This document shows positions 8,901 through 18,071 of a stretch of 40,551 nt of DNA, piece after piece (within the stretch, counting starts at the first letter, position 1; each line of letters starts with the position of its first letter). Position numbers and translations under genes: made by a program. The notes below the pieces were generated by a model, which searched no databases, was not told the origin of the DNA, and was given only the letters and a program-made list of their open reading frames with translations. The DNA lies in contig BCKQ01000006.1 in the NCBI GenBank assembly GCA_001600695.1, positions 330,153-370,703 of the forward strand, written 5' to 3'. The DNA comes from Ascoidea asiatica. Its lineage: Eukaryota; Ascomycota; Saccharomycetes; Ascoideales; Ascoideaceae.

Positions 8901-11546
8901 GATTATGAGAGCTATAATGATGATTGTGATTTTTCAATATTAAATTCTGTATTTCTATTCTTAAAAAGCATATTAAATCTTCAGGAATCTTCAAAACTTT
9001 TAAATTTAAAAGATCAGGGAGGTGTTGTTCTTTGTGAGTTTGATATGGTCTTAACCACAATTCTTAATCTTAAAGATTTACTTGATAAATCAGGAAATCA
9101 TTTTAGAAACTCTTCTTGGGAGCTTATATTTATGATCTTAAATTTGCAATTTAAATTTTATGATACTTTTCTATCCCTTTCTTCTAATGATGATTTTAAG
9201 ATAAAAAGTTCTCTAATTGATAAAAAATCCAAACTTATTAAGTCATCTTTTGAAACTTTGCAGCTTATTTTGAACGATTTCTTAACTTCATTACCTTTAA
9301 GTATCTTGAAGACAGTAATTGATACCCTTTTTAATTTTATAGATCAAGAATTTGAAATTAACATTTCTTTTAGTGCAATCAGTTATTTTTGGATGGTTAG
9401 TGATTATTTAAGAGATAGTTTGACCGGATCAAAAGACGGAAATGCGTTAGCTCGAACTGAATTAGAAGCAAAAGTTGAAAATATTGATGGTTTACTCACT
9501 GTTATAACGTCTTCAATAGGTAAGGAAGGGAAACCTGAAAATCAATATCATTTATTTTCTTCCTTATGGATCTATTTGCTATATATGTTAATTCGAATAT
9601 CTAGTGATGGTAGAAGTCAAGTGAGAAATGGATCAATTCAAACATTCTTTAGAATAATTGATTCTCACGGAGAATATTTACCATCGTGGAATTTAATTTA
9701 TAATTTGGTATTGAAAGAATTTCTTGATACTACCAAATTGGTGCAGTATATTGAGAAAGAAGAATTAACTTTAAAGGGACCATTGCAATCAGCGGCCCCA
9801 GGCGCTTTTACTGATCCTGAGATTAAGTCAAAATCTATTGATGAATGGGTTGATTCAATTTTACTAACTCTTAGTGGATTAGTTCGATTGTACACGACAT
9901 TTTTGGGTAACTTTGAAGCTGATCAAGAAATAGAGAAAGTAAATGCCATATTATATTGGAATGGATTAATACAGTACTTCGAGCAAATTCTTAATTTGAA
10001 CTTTTCCAAATGCACTTCGGAAGTATATAAAAGTTTAGGATTATTATCTTCCTCATTTTTGCCCAAAGAGAAACCAGCTAAAATTAGCGCCAATGAAAAT
10101 GAAAATGAAAATACATTGGCAGCAAATTTCAAAGATCCTACTGATGTTCCACTTGAAATTAGAACTTTGTTTTTTGAATTTTGGTGTGAAAGAAGTATAT
10201 CTTATAAATTTCTTGAAGACAAAAATTATCAAGATAATCTAACTCAGCTTATGAAAGCTTTCAAACCTATATATTTACTCAATGAAGGAAATATTACTCT
10301 TGAAATGATTCAAAAATCGTTATCTTTAATCAATACAGCTCTGAGATATCCTAAATTACCCGAATATGGTGGTGATAATAATGTATGCACTCTGTTACAA
10401 CTATCAATTATTGAGAACCTAAGTCTTTTCAAAAGTGAAGATGTTAGAGTTCAAGCGATTGTAATAGAGCAGATTGTTTACAATGTTACATTACCTTTTT
10501 CTACAAGGAAAAAAATTGAGGAAAGATTGAAGAGTAAAATAAAAGATATGAAAAGAATTCCTACATTTATTGCCTTAAGTTATTCTAGTATGGAGCTATT
10601 AACTAAGAAATCAATTTTAATAACTGATTTTTCATTTTTGATTAAACAAGGAACATTTAATATAATATTAAGAAATTTATTGGAACCAATAAAAATGAAA
10701 GCACCTGGATGTTTTAATTATTATCAACATAAAGGGATACCTAATAGAAAAGAATTATGGATGGAATGTATTGAATTATTATTATTTTTTACAGGAAAAA
10801 TTATTGAAGTTTTGGAAAAAAATAGAATAAAGTCTGAAGAGAATTTGGATACAAATGAATCTAAAAACATTAAAGAAATTTGGAGTTTAATTATTGAAGT
10901 TATAAAAACTATTTTAAGACCAATGTCTAAAACAAATGATAAACAATATGAACTTTTTGATATTAATATTTTTTCTAAGTTTAAGAAGATTATTTCTCCT
11001 CATCAAAATTTAATTCCAGAAGATTTAATTGAAGAATTTGTCACTAATATATTTAAGGCTTCATTTTTATATAAAGTAGAAGCAACTGATAATTCATTAT
11101 TAAATGAATCAGTTTCAAATCAAGAATCTATCTCAAAATCATTACCTGTCGATAAATTCAAAAATATTGGATCGACAGAAGCTATTGAATTACTTCCAAG
11201 ACATAAAATGGGATTTTTATGTCTTAATGATTTAATTAAATTATCAACATTGAATAATAATATTGGAAAAATATCTTTTAAATATTTCATACTTCGATCT
11301 TCAGTTGTTTTGAATAAATATTTAAGAGATTCTTCATTAGTTAAAAAACAACCTTTACCTAGAGTACAACAATTAGAATTAATGATAATCTTTCAAGGAT
11401 TAGAACAAATTTTATTAAAAGAAAGTGGTAATCATATTGAACAAAAGCAACTTATTAAAGAAAATCTTTTCCCATCATTTGTTGTAATGAAATTTTCTGA
11501 TAAAAGTTTTAATTTTTTAAAATTAATTAATTTATTGTATAATTGA
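5985..11546 (+). CDS. MON2: Mon2, Arf-GEF-like Golgi/endosome scaffold
   Basis: This 1853-residue protein starts at ATG 5985 (MTTINHL). The frame is open nine bases further upstream, but only a TTG is there. The first 180 residues match the DCB region of Mon2/large Arf-GEF proteins (SESKRRNPEIKRAAE; helical repeats to the end), and there is no Sec7 catalytic domain, as expected for Mon2. In yeast, Mon2 works at the trans-Golgi/endosome with Dop1 and the flippase Neo1 in membrane traffic. Length is somewhat greater than the roughly 1640 residues of the S. cerevisiae protein, partly from Asn/Ser-rich inserts near residues 350-375 and 445-465. Codon use is extremely AT-rich up to about 8450, more mixed from 8500 to 10600, then AT-rich again. 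No intron is visible. Confidence 0.93.
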   Translation: MTTINHLSSELSSLISESKRRNPEIKRAAEDSLEILKLFNPKLQSESEFLLNLSNYSNFIKPFILSCNLRNTKYSTLSLQSLNKLIISYSIPKDHNTINNLLDSLIEATHLSIEIQLKILQNLPFLFRNYSTFINDDLTSKFLLICALLQNFNKVPVVINTATATLQQLIIFIFDKVKPIESIDDKVIDISIKENNNIINDNSSKSIKSENNSKIKISKNSYDAYRILIDLCNLIEHHKPFYLKFNYLQETFIIELIESILTNHSNLFISHIEFSYILRIKIIPLLLKIFSINNDFPIIIRISRILYLLIKNINNLKILKIETEIILSLMNHKLLIHNNIINNYQPSNMINQSSNITNNSKNNKNSSSNNNNNNIDLENDIHPDPSTWKKILILEIYNGLFSDFKLIHQFFLEFDNNPGRKKVIKDFFQTNFKSSFSNIPNSSPSSSSSTSSPSSNDSYRLLNVGTILHPPPNNDNDYFLSTKKCVPKVLYIDMLDKSEAPPILDNYPYYLIYNCTVNFIEGIGLYVMDLSSTVSELENLNTKQVLFLNTNSLKSINPIIKNDISFSYQIILSNFEVLLSITKIYLYSELDNDLFHNLIRSLQKLCYVSGILGLKNVRTNILLILAIATINNSGSIGYINENSHQKSNSISSISNSKNDHESRKSTLFSIGESVVGKLSSTLNQAASSIPTNSYTAQIKSSISGPPPSPSTSQLLILHSRYLNSRNLITLRALVNVAISLGSTLSSTWKIIFITLQWIDYYIYGLSEDFGKNYDSTNLKKPIITQNEQYIFDISFKKLLECTKDYSDDAFYHVIDSLTELSDDTITITPEEERANFEMIKTTVFKKQFNTESDASRITLLPCFYKRTFFVSKIGQVSSLNSLRFLKGFTLKSLVDKKLMDMQIAENQSLSSWNFILDYFVKISSNQKMDPSLRTTVSKIFNLTVKSMILSCHTKEWNDISMKIVSKTIEDLSDYESYNDDCDFSILNSVFLFLKSILNLQESSKLLNLKDQGGVVLCEFDMVLTTILNLKDLLDKSGNHFRNSSWELIFMILNLQFKFYDTFLSLSSNDDFKIKSSLIDKKSKLIKSSFETLQLILNDFLTSLPLSILKTVIDTLFNFIDQEFEINISFSAISYFWMVSDYLRDSLTGSKDGNALARTELEAKVENIDGLLTVITSSIGKEGKPENQYHLFSSLWIYLLYMLIRISSDGRSQVRNGSIQTFFRIIDSHGEYLPSWNLIYNLVLKEFLDTTKLVQYIEKEELTLKGPLQSAAPGAFTDPEIKSKSIDEWVDSILLTLSGLVRLYTTFLGNFEADQEIEKVNAILYWNGLIQYFEQILNLNFSKCTSEVYKSLGLLSSSFLPKEKPAKISANENENENTLAANFKDPTDVPLEIRTLFFEFWCERSISYKFLEDKNYQDNLTQLMKAFKPIYLLNEGNITLEMIQKSLSLINTALRYPKLPEYGGDNNVCTLLQLSIIENLSLFKSEDVRVQAIVIEQIVYNVTLPFSTRKKIEERLKSKIKDMKRIPTFIALSYSSMELLTKKSILITDFSFLIKQGTFNIILRNLLEPIKMKAPGCFNYYQHKGIPNRKELWMECIELLLFFTGKIIEVLEKNRIKSEENLDTNESKNIKEIWSLIIEVIKTILRPMSKTNDKQYELFDINIFSKFKKIISPHQNLIPEDLIEEFVTNIFKASFLYKVEATDNSLLNESVSNQESISKSLPVDKFKNIGSTEAIELLPRHKMGFLCLNDLIKLSTLNNNIGKISFKYFILRSSVVLNKYLRDSSLVKKQPLPRVQQLELMIIFQGLEQILLKESGNHIEQKQLIKENLFPSFVVMKFSDKSFNFLKLINLLYN

Positions 11547-11680
11547 TAAATAATATATAATAGAAATATATAATAAAATAAAAGAATATTTATTAAAATG
11601 TGGTTCCTATATATGATTTTATATATGACTAAGTAAAAGAAAAATTAAAAATTAAAAAAAAATAGAGAATTCTGAGAAGT

Positions 11681-13288
11681 TTAAGTTGGAATTTCTTCTA
11701 TTGGAGCTTCTTCAGCTTCAATCATTAAATGTTTTGTTCTTATAGTTAAACTTATAAATTTAATTAAACTTAAACCAACAATTAAAGTTAAAATTATTAA
11801 AAAAATATTTGCAGGTATTGGATTTGAATCTTTTAAATTATGAGTAAAAAAATCAATAAAATATTGAGAAAGATTGAAGATTCCGGAAGTAAAAATTATT
11901 AAACCATAAATTATACCAAAATTTTGATTACCAAAGACTTTTAAACAATAATCAGAAACAGTAGTATAATAAAAAGGTCTATAAATCACAAGAAATAAAA
12001 TTCCAAAAATATTTATAAAAATATTTGGAATTATACCACAAATTCCAATAATTATACTTATGAATAATAAAATTTTTATAATATTATAACATTGAAAATT
12101 ATCTAAAATTAAACCAATGAATGGAATTGAAATTAAACCACCAATTGGTAAAGAAATATCAAAAATTTTATTAACAAAATTTGCATCTTTTATTGAATTT
12201 AAAAGATAAAATTCTTGAGATTTTATAGTTGCAATAAAATAATTAATTCTTAACATTTGAATTGAAGTAAAAAGAGTCATTAAAATAAAAAGTTTTGAGA
12301 AAATTTGATTTTTTAAAGAAAAATTATTTAAAATTCCAATTAAAATATCCTTTTTTGGTTGAATATCATCAAATTCATTAATTAAAATATTATTAGTATT
12401 ATTTAAAATTGAAGGTCTTCTTGAAGCAAAAGAATCTGGAATTGTTATTGAAGATTTTCTTGAGATTATTGAATTTGTTCTTGTTCTTGAAAGGTATGAA
12501 TTCATTGGGTTATTATTATTATTGTTTGCGGTAATATTAATTTGAGGAGGTTGAAGTAAACAAGTTTCTTCATCTATTATACTTATGGCAGCATCATTAT
12601 CATTATAATCATTTAATTCATCAATATCATTAAGATCAGAATCATGATTATGAAATTGGATTGGATTATTTAAATCTTCATTAATTGTATTATTATTATT
12701 ATTATTATTATTATTGACAATTGTATTATTATTTTTTATGAAATTATTTATATTATTATTATTTTTTTTAATAATTTCAATATTAATATCATTTGTATTT
12801 GGCATAATAAAAATTTGAGAAATTAATATAAAAAAAGGTACAATTAAATAAATTTTAAAAAAATTAATTAATGAAAGATTTTTTAAATTTTGAAATAAAT
12901 TAAATGGTAAATTACCAAAATAAGTTAATCTATAAATTAAAAATAAAGCAGAAGATGAATCAAAAGCACCTGTTAAAATTGCTAAAATTGTACCTGGATT
13001 ATTAAATTTATTTGCTAAAGGATATGAAGAAATAAAAACAAATGGACCACCAAGAGCTAATAAAGAATAACCAAATAAATATAAATCAAATTTTATAAAA
13101 TTTTTTGAGAATATAAAAGATATTGAACCGAGAAATAAAAGTAATGAACCTATAATTCCAGAAATTCTTGGACCAAATTTATCTAAAATTAAACCAACTA
13201 ATAAACTTATAGTATTTGTTAATACTGCAGCTACAGTAAACATGAAATTTAATTTTATATCTTGAGAATCAGAATCTATTAATTTATC

Positions 13289-13323
<35 letters not shown>

Positions 13324-13486
13324 TATTGTTAATATTATTATCATAAACGCCTTCGGCTATAAGAACTGGTTTTAAAGCTGCAAATCCGAAAACTGGACCA
13401 GCAGCAAATAAACACCATAATACAGCACAAGAAAGTTGAATATATTTTGCATTTCTTTTAAAGAAATCCAATATTTTCAAAGACAT
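11681..13486 (-). CDS. FMP42: FMP42-like major facilitator superfamily transporter
   Basis: This 601-residue membrane protein has an N-terminal cytosolic stub and then about 12 hydrophobic segments in two groups of six. Segment 1 (CAVLWCLFAAGPVFGFAAL) and the conserved KLNFMFT and LDKFGPRISG (MFS loop 2-3 signature) resemble the yeast Fmp42 family, which is related to animal SLC43 amino-acid carriers; the substrate is unknown. It is longer than usual because asparagine-rich inserts fill the first lumenal loop (about residues 51-65) and the central cytosolic loop (about 240-350). It converges on MON2 with 134 bp between the stop codons. The family is clear; orthology to FMP42 itself is likely but not proven. 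Confidence 0.8.
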
Positions 13487-14589
13487 TTAATTTAATTTGA
13501 TTTAATATAATTTAATTTAAGATAATGAATAAATAGCCAGTGATTGAATATGAATAAAAGATAGTTTAAGTTAAATACTGTATATGGATACGGATATGAA
13601 TAAAAGGGAAGTATTAAGGAAATTGAAGAGATTGAATAGATTATATTTGATGAATTTTTTAATAATAAAAGTGGATTTAACTGAATGTTTATTTGAAATT
13701 GAGTTGGAAATAAATAAGAAAAGAATCAATGAAAAAAAAAAAAAAAAACAATCTGAATAAAAAAATGAGTTTTCCTCAAAGTGATTTATGAATGATTTTA
13801 TTTATTGATGATGGCTCGGTGTGGAGTTTAAAAGACGATTTAAAATAGGATTGGAAAAAGGGTAAAAAAATGTGTTTTTTAAGCTTTGAGCTTCGCCGGC
13901 TGGAAGAGGCTGGGAATCGGGTCACAAGTGCAAGCCACGTATTTCTAATTTAGGATTTCAATGCCACACTTTTGACGTGGTTTTAAGGGTTTGGGACTTT
14001 TTCAAAAAAAAAAACGGGAAACCGGGAAAATAAAGTAAAAACTGGTGTGGCGCAGCAGAGATAATGCAGCACCGGATTATGTCAGCAACCGGAGTGCCGA
14101 AAAGTGAAGCCAGAAATGTGGATGAAACCAGATCAATGGATTTTACCACCAGTATGGATTTAATGTATGTCATGTGATGTTTTTTTTTTAAGTTATTTTA
14201 AAGCCAGTTCTATGGGTCAACGTGGACATGGTTCTATTACCAGCCTAATGGAATACAATACTTACTACAGTCATTATGAGGATAAAACGAGACTCAAGAA
14301 TTATTCCATTACAGAAAAATTATGAAGAAATGTGCAAGAGAAAATATGAAAAAACTGCTGTTTCTGTAGTATTTGTAGAATCTGTAGAATCTGTAGAATC
14401 TGAAGAATCTGAAGTGTTTGAAGGAAAGGAAAAAAGAAAAATATAATTTAAAAACTGATTTTTATTAAAATTTATGAAAATATAAAGTAGTAGTTTGCAT
14501 TTATGTGTTTATTTGATGAAATTAATTTCATTATTTTCTATTAAGATTTGATTGATAATTTAATGGATTTAAAAATTAAATTTAATTAT
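13487..14589. other. Intergenic region between COX12 and the FMP42-like gene
   Basis: About 1.1 kb that serves as the 3' flank of COX12 and the promoter of the MFS gene. The stretch next to the MFS start is AT-rich with an A16 tract at about 13733. From about 13885 to 14130 it is a GC-rich island with two CGGGAAA units and several CCGG/CACGT cores. I see no gene; the 71-codon minus-strand frame at 13958-14173 is not protein-like. Confidence 0.6.
14363..14416. repeat. Tandem 9-mer, six units of TCTGTAGAA type
   Basis: Six consecutive 9-nt units, the two central ones identical and the others differing at one to three positions. They lie about 175 bp downstream of the COX12 stop codon. The GAA spacing is 9, not the 5 or 10 of heat-shock elements, so no factor site is claimed. 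Confidence 0.8.
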
Positions 14590-14828
14590 TTATGGTTTTA
14601 AATCACCAGCAAAAATACCAGCTTCTCTTTGATCATCCCATTTTTCAACCCAAGATACTGGACATAATGAAGAATATGTTTTCCAAAAAATTTTACATGG
14701 AGCAAAATCTTCACCTTTTGCATTAATACATTTATGATAATCAACATATGATTGCCAACAATGTTTTGTCTGATTTTGTTGAGGGAAACGAGCATCGAAT
14801 CCAACTGTACTAAGTGGTGAAGTTGACA

Positions 14829-14829
<1 letters not shown>
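14590..14829 (-). CDS. COX12: Cytochrome c oxidase subunit VIb (Cox12)
   Basis: This 79-residue protein is nearly identical to yeast Cox12 over its core (VGFDARFPQQNQTKHCWQS, KGEDFAPCK, EKWDDQREAGIFAGD). It carries the family's twin-Cys pairs: C-x9-C (C24 and C34) and C-x10-C (C45 and C56), which form disulfides in the intermembrane space through the Mia40 pathway. It is a peripheral subunit of complex IV near cytochrome c. There is no presequence, as expected for this import route. The start is the only ATG in frame. Immediately upstream is a long AAAT microsatellite. GRC3 lies divergently beyond a 736-bp shared promoter. Confidence 0.98.
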
Positions 14830-14919
<90 letters not shown>

Positions 14920-14921
14920 TT
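14830..14921. repeat. ATT/ATTT microsatellite abutting the COX12 start
   Basis: A few ATT units followed by about twenty ATTT units, beginning directly next to the COX12 ATG. In the mRNA sense the 5' leader would therefore end in AAAT repeats running straight into the start codon. Confidence 0.95.
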
Positions 14922-15565
14922 AAGTTACTATTGATATAATTTGAATATTGAAATATTTAATATAATCTTGAAAGTGAGAAAGATTTACTTTAATCAGAAC
15001 CAGAACTATTATATTTGAATAAATTATAATAAAAAAGAAGATCAATTATTTAACTAACTATCTACAGTTCTAATCTCTTCACATCTCACTGGTCTTGCCA
15101 TTATTACCAATACCATTACCATTATCATCTCACTCTCTCTCTCGCTACAGTACAAAGCTCTGCACCGTATCAACAATCTCAATCTGCCCTGGCTCACTTT
15201 TCGCTTTATTCCAAACAATCAGCACACTCCAGATTAAAATCAGGTGAAAAATCAAGAAATTGCTGATTGGTCAACATTTTCTCACCGCACCACAATATGC
15301 AGACTAGGAGTACCGCATATACGGTCTCTTTTTAACCGCGGTTTTTATTTTTATTTCCTGCTCACGGATGAATTTCAAAACTACCGGATAAATAAAAATA
15401 AATAAATAAATAAAAATAAAAAATAAATTTATTTTTTTTTCAAAATCTTAATTTTCATTTCCAATTTAATTCATATTTCAATTTCAAAAGAGTGAAAAAT
15501 ATCTGAATAATTTGACTTGAAATAATTCAAAATTAACATATCTGAAATACTGAAATGAAAAAATC
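14922..15565. promoter_or_regulatory. Bidirectional COX12-GRC3 promoter
   Basis: Divergent intergenic segment, AT-rich at both ends with a GC-richer middle (about 15115-15375). It includes CTCTCTCTC tracts, an ACCGCGGT palindrome near 15341 and an AAAT repeat near 15395-15420. No coding region is seen apart from the first GRC3 exon just beyond it. Confidence 0.6.
15264..15271 (+). promoter_or_regulatory. CCAAT box matching the HAP complex consensus
   Basis: TGATTGGT fits the yeast HAP2/3/4/5 consensus TNATTGGT exactly. It is about 435 bp from the COX12 start. Respiratory-chain genes are known HAP targets, so a role in COX12 control is plausible, but the distance is long and the assignment is inference. 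Confidence 0.4.
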
Positions 15566-17805
15566 ATGGCAAAAGATAAGAAATGTAAGTTTTAAATCCA
15601 TTATTTCCGCTCACTTTCTTCAATAAATTACTAACTTATTTTAATTTCAAAGTAAGTGCTTTTGCATATCTAATGAAAACTGATTCAAATGATCAAAATG
15701 ATCAAATTCATTATCTGAAGAATTCTTCTGATTCTGAAAATCAAAACAATTCATCTGATTCGGATGATGATATCAATCTTGATACTAATAATAATAATGA
15801 TGATAATGATAAACCTAATTACAATTCTGATTCCGAACTTGAATCTAATATCACAAATAATAATTATAATAATACAGTTACTTCAATTGATTATATAGAA
15901 AATGATTCAAAAATGAAATCTATAAATAATTCCTCAATCTCAATTTCAATCTCTTCTCAAATAAATAATAATTCAAAATTTTATCCAAATAATAAAAATA
16001 TTATTTTTAATAATGATAATGTAATCTTTGGCCTTAATTTTAATCAATATTTATTATTTAAAGGTTCTTTCAATTTATCCATTTTAAAAGGTTCAATTTC
16101 AATTAATAATATTAATTATCATTCAAATTCAAAAATCATTTACCCAATTTTTCAACCAATTTCAATATCTTTAAGTGAAATTTATTCAATTCAATCTACA
16201 AATGATACTCCAACTAATGATGATAATGAATTTGATGAAATTTCAAATGAATTTATTTCAAATTTTGATACAATTCTTAAAATTTCTATATTACCTTTAA
16301 ATTCTAATTCAATCCCATTTTTAAAAAATATATTTCATATTCCAATAACTAATGATTCTATTGATTCTAATGAATCTAATAATATCAACAATGTAACAAA
16401 TAATAATGAATCTTTAATTAAATATTCAAATTTAGAAATTTCAAATTTATTTTCAAAGTATACTTTTATTCCAATAATAGAAAATAATGAAATTAATGAA
16501 ACTGATGAAAATATTAATTACTCAAAAATGAAAATTTCTCAAGAAATGTCACAAACTATAGAAATTTTAACTAATTTTTATAATAAAAGTGAATCTGAGA
16601 ATATAATAATACCGAGAATTTTAATTATTGGTCCAAAAAATTCGGGAAAGACAACTTTTTTAATAAATTTATTTAATTCTTTATTACAATCAAATTCAAA
16701 TCCAATTGGAATCTTAGATCTTGATCCTGGTCAACCTGCTTTTTCATTATCTGATTCATTATCTTATTCAACTCATATAAATTCTATAATTGGTTCTTGT
16801 ACATATTTCTTATCTCAAAATAATTTTAATTCTATAAATAATGAATATTTTGGTTTTAATTCTCCTTTAGAAAATTTACCAAGATTTTATAAAATTATAA
16901 AAAATTTATTAAATTATTATAATAATAATGATTATAATATTAGAATTCCATTATTAGTTAATACTCCAGGTTATATAAAAGGTTATGGTTTTGAAATTTT
17001 TAAAAAAATTTTTAAAAATATTAATCCAACTCATATTGTTTATTTATCAAATGATTCTAATGATCGTGATGAAATTCTTGAATTTTTAAATTCTCAAAAA
17101 TTAGATCCATTAAATAATTTAAATTTCTCAATTTTAAAAATTAATGGAGTTTTTAATTTTAAAACTAACAAACAAATTAATTTACCTGCTTCTGAACTTA
17201 GATTATTAAAATCATTAACATATTTTCATACAAATGAAAATAACTTTTTTAATTTTACTCCATTAATATTTTCTTCGCCTTTAAGAATATCTTATTTGAC
17301 ATCTAATGAACAGAAAAAGAAACAATTTAAAGGAATTTATGGATTTTCTATTTTAAATGATGATAATCTTATTGAAAATGCTTCGGATATTATTCTTGAA
17401 GGTTCAATACTTGCTATTTATTCCATTCAAGAAACTATAACTAAAGATATACTGAATTTACTTGATTCAGAAGATGATAATCCAATACAAATTCCTTCTT
17501 CCTCAATAGAAGAATTAAAATTAAAATTTTTAGGATTTTGTGTTGTTCATACAATTGATAAATCAATATCTTCTCTTAATATTTATATACCTGAGTTTTT
17601 ATTGTCAAAAATCATAAAATCAAAAATTTCTAAACTTTTTTTGATAAAGGGAAGAACAGAATTACCGATTTATGAATTTGCTCCGGAGGAATTCCCTTTG
17701 AAGGAAAAATCAATTCCATTTATTCGAACAAGTTCATCAGCTGGTGCTGGTAGTAAAGTTTGGAAAACAAGAAAAAATGTTTTAAGAAGATCTACTGCTA
17801 GATGA
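15566..17805 (+). CDS. GRC3: Grc3 polynucleotide 5'-hydroxyl kinase (spliced, two exons)
   Basis: Exon 1 is 15566-15584 (19 nt) and exon 2 is 15653-17805, giving 723 residues. Splicing adds MAKDKKLSAFAYL before the ATG at 15673. Grc3 works with the nuclease Las1 in ITS2 pre-rRNA processing, phosphorylating the 5'-OH end. Visible are a Walker A loop GPKNSGKTT at about residues 333-341, the family LDLDPGQPAFS motif, NTPGYIKGYG, and the basic C-terminal KVWKTRKNVLRRS typical of Grc3/NOL9. The acidic, Asn/Ser-rich N-terminal 100 residues are low complexity and make it longer than the 632-residue S. cerevisiae protein. Choosing the ATG at 15673 instead would lose the LSAFA-type start seen in fungal relatives. 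It is divergent from COX12 and convergent with YPK9. Confidence 0.9.
15585..15652 (+). other. Spliceosomal intron of GRC3 (68 nt)
   Basis: The 5' splice site is GTAAGT, the branch site is a perfect TACTAAC at 15629-15635, and the intron ends in CAAAG, so the acceptor is AAG rather than the usual YAG. The next AG would bring in an immediate stop, while this one joins exon 1 (phase 1) in frame to the main reading frame. The branch A lies 18 nt before the intron end, as is normal for short yeast introns. Confidence 0.85.
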
Positions 17806-18071
17806 AATATAATATAAAAATAATAATAATGTACTTTAAAAAAGTGGAATACATATTTGATTTGAGTTAATTCAAACATCATATATAGATATTAAAAATA
17901 CTGGAAACTTCAATGAGAGCTAATGGATTTGGAATTATCAGAAAACAAAATAATAAAGTGTTTATTCTATTTAAGATATCTAAAAGACTTATTAAAACTA
18001 CAACTGTAAATGACACACCGGTTTATAAAAAATTGATAAAAATTAATAAAAAAACTAATAGAAAAAGACTG

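Noticed and set aside
14363-14416. Heat-shock element, because of regularly spaced GAA units.
   Set aside because: The spacing is 9 nt in one orientation, which does not fit perfect, gap or step heat-shock elements; simple tandem repeat is enough.
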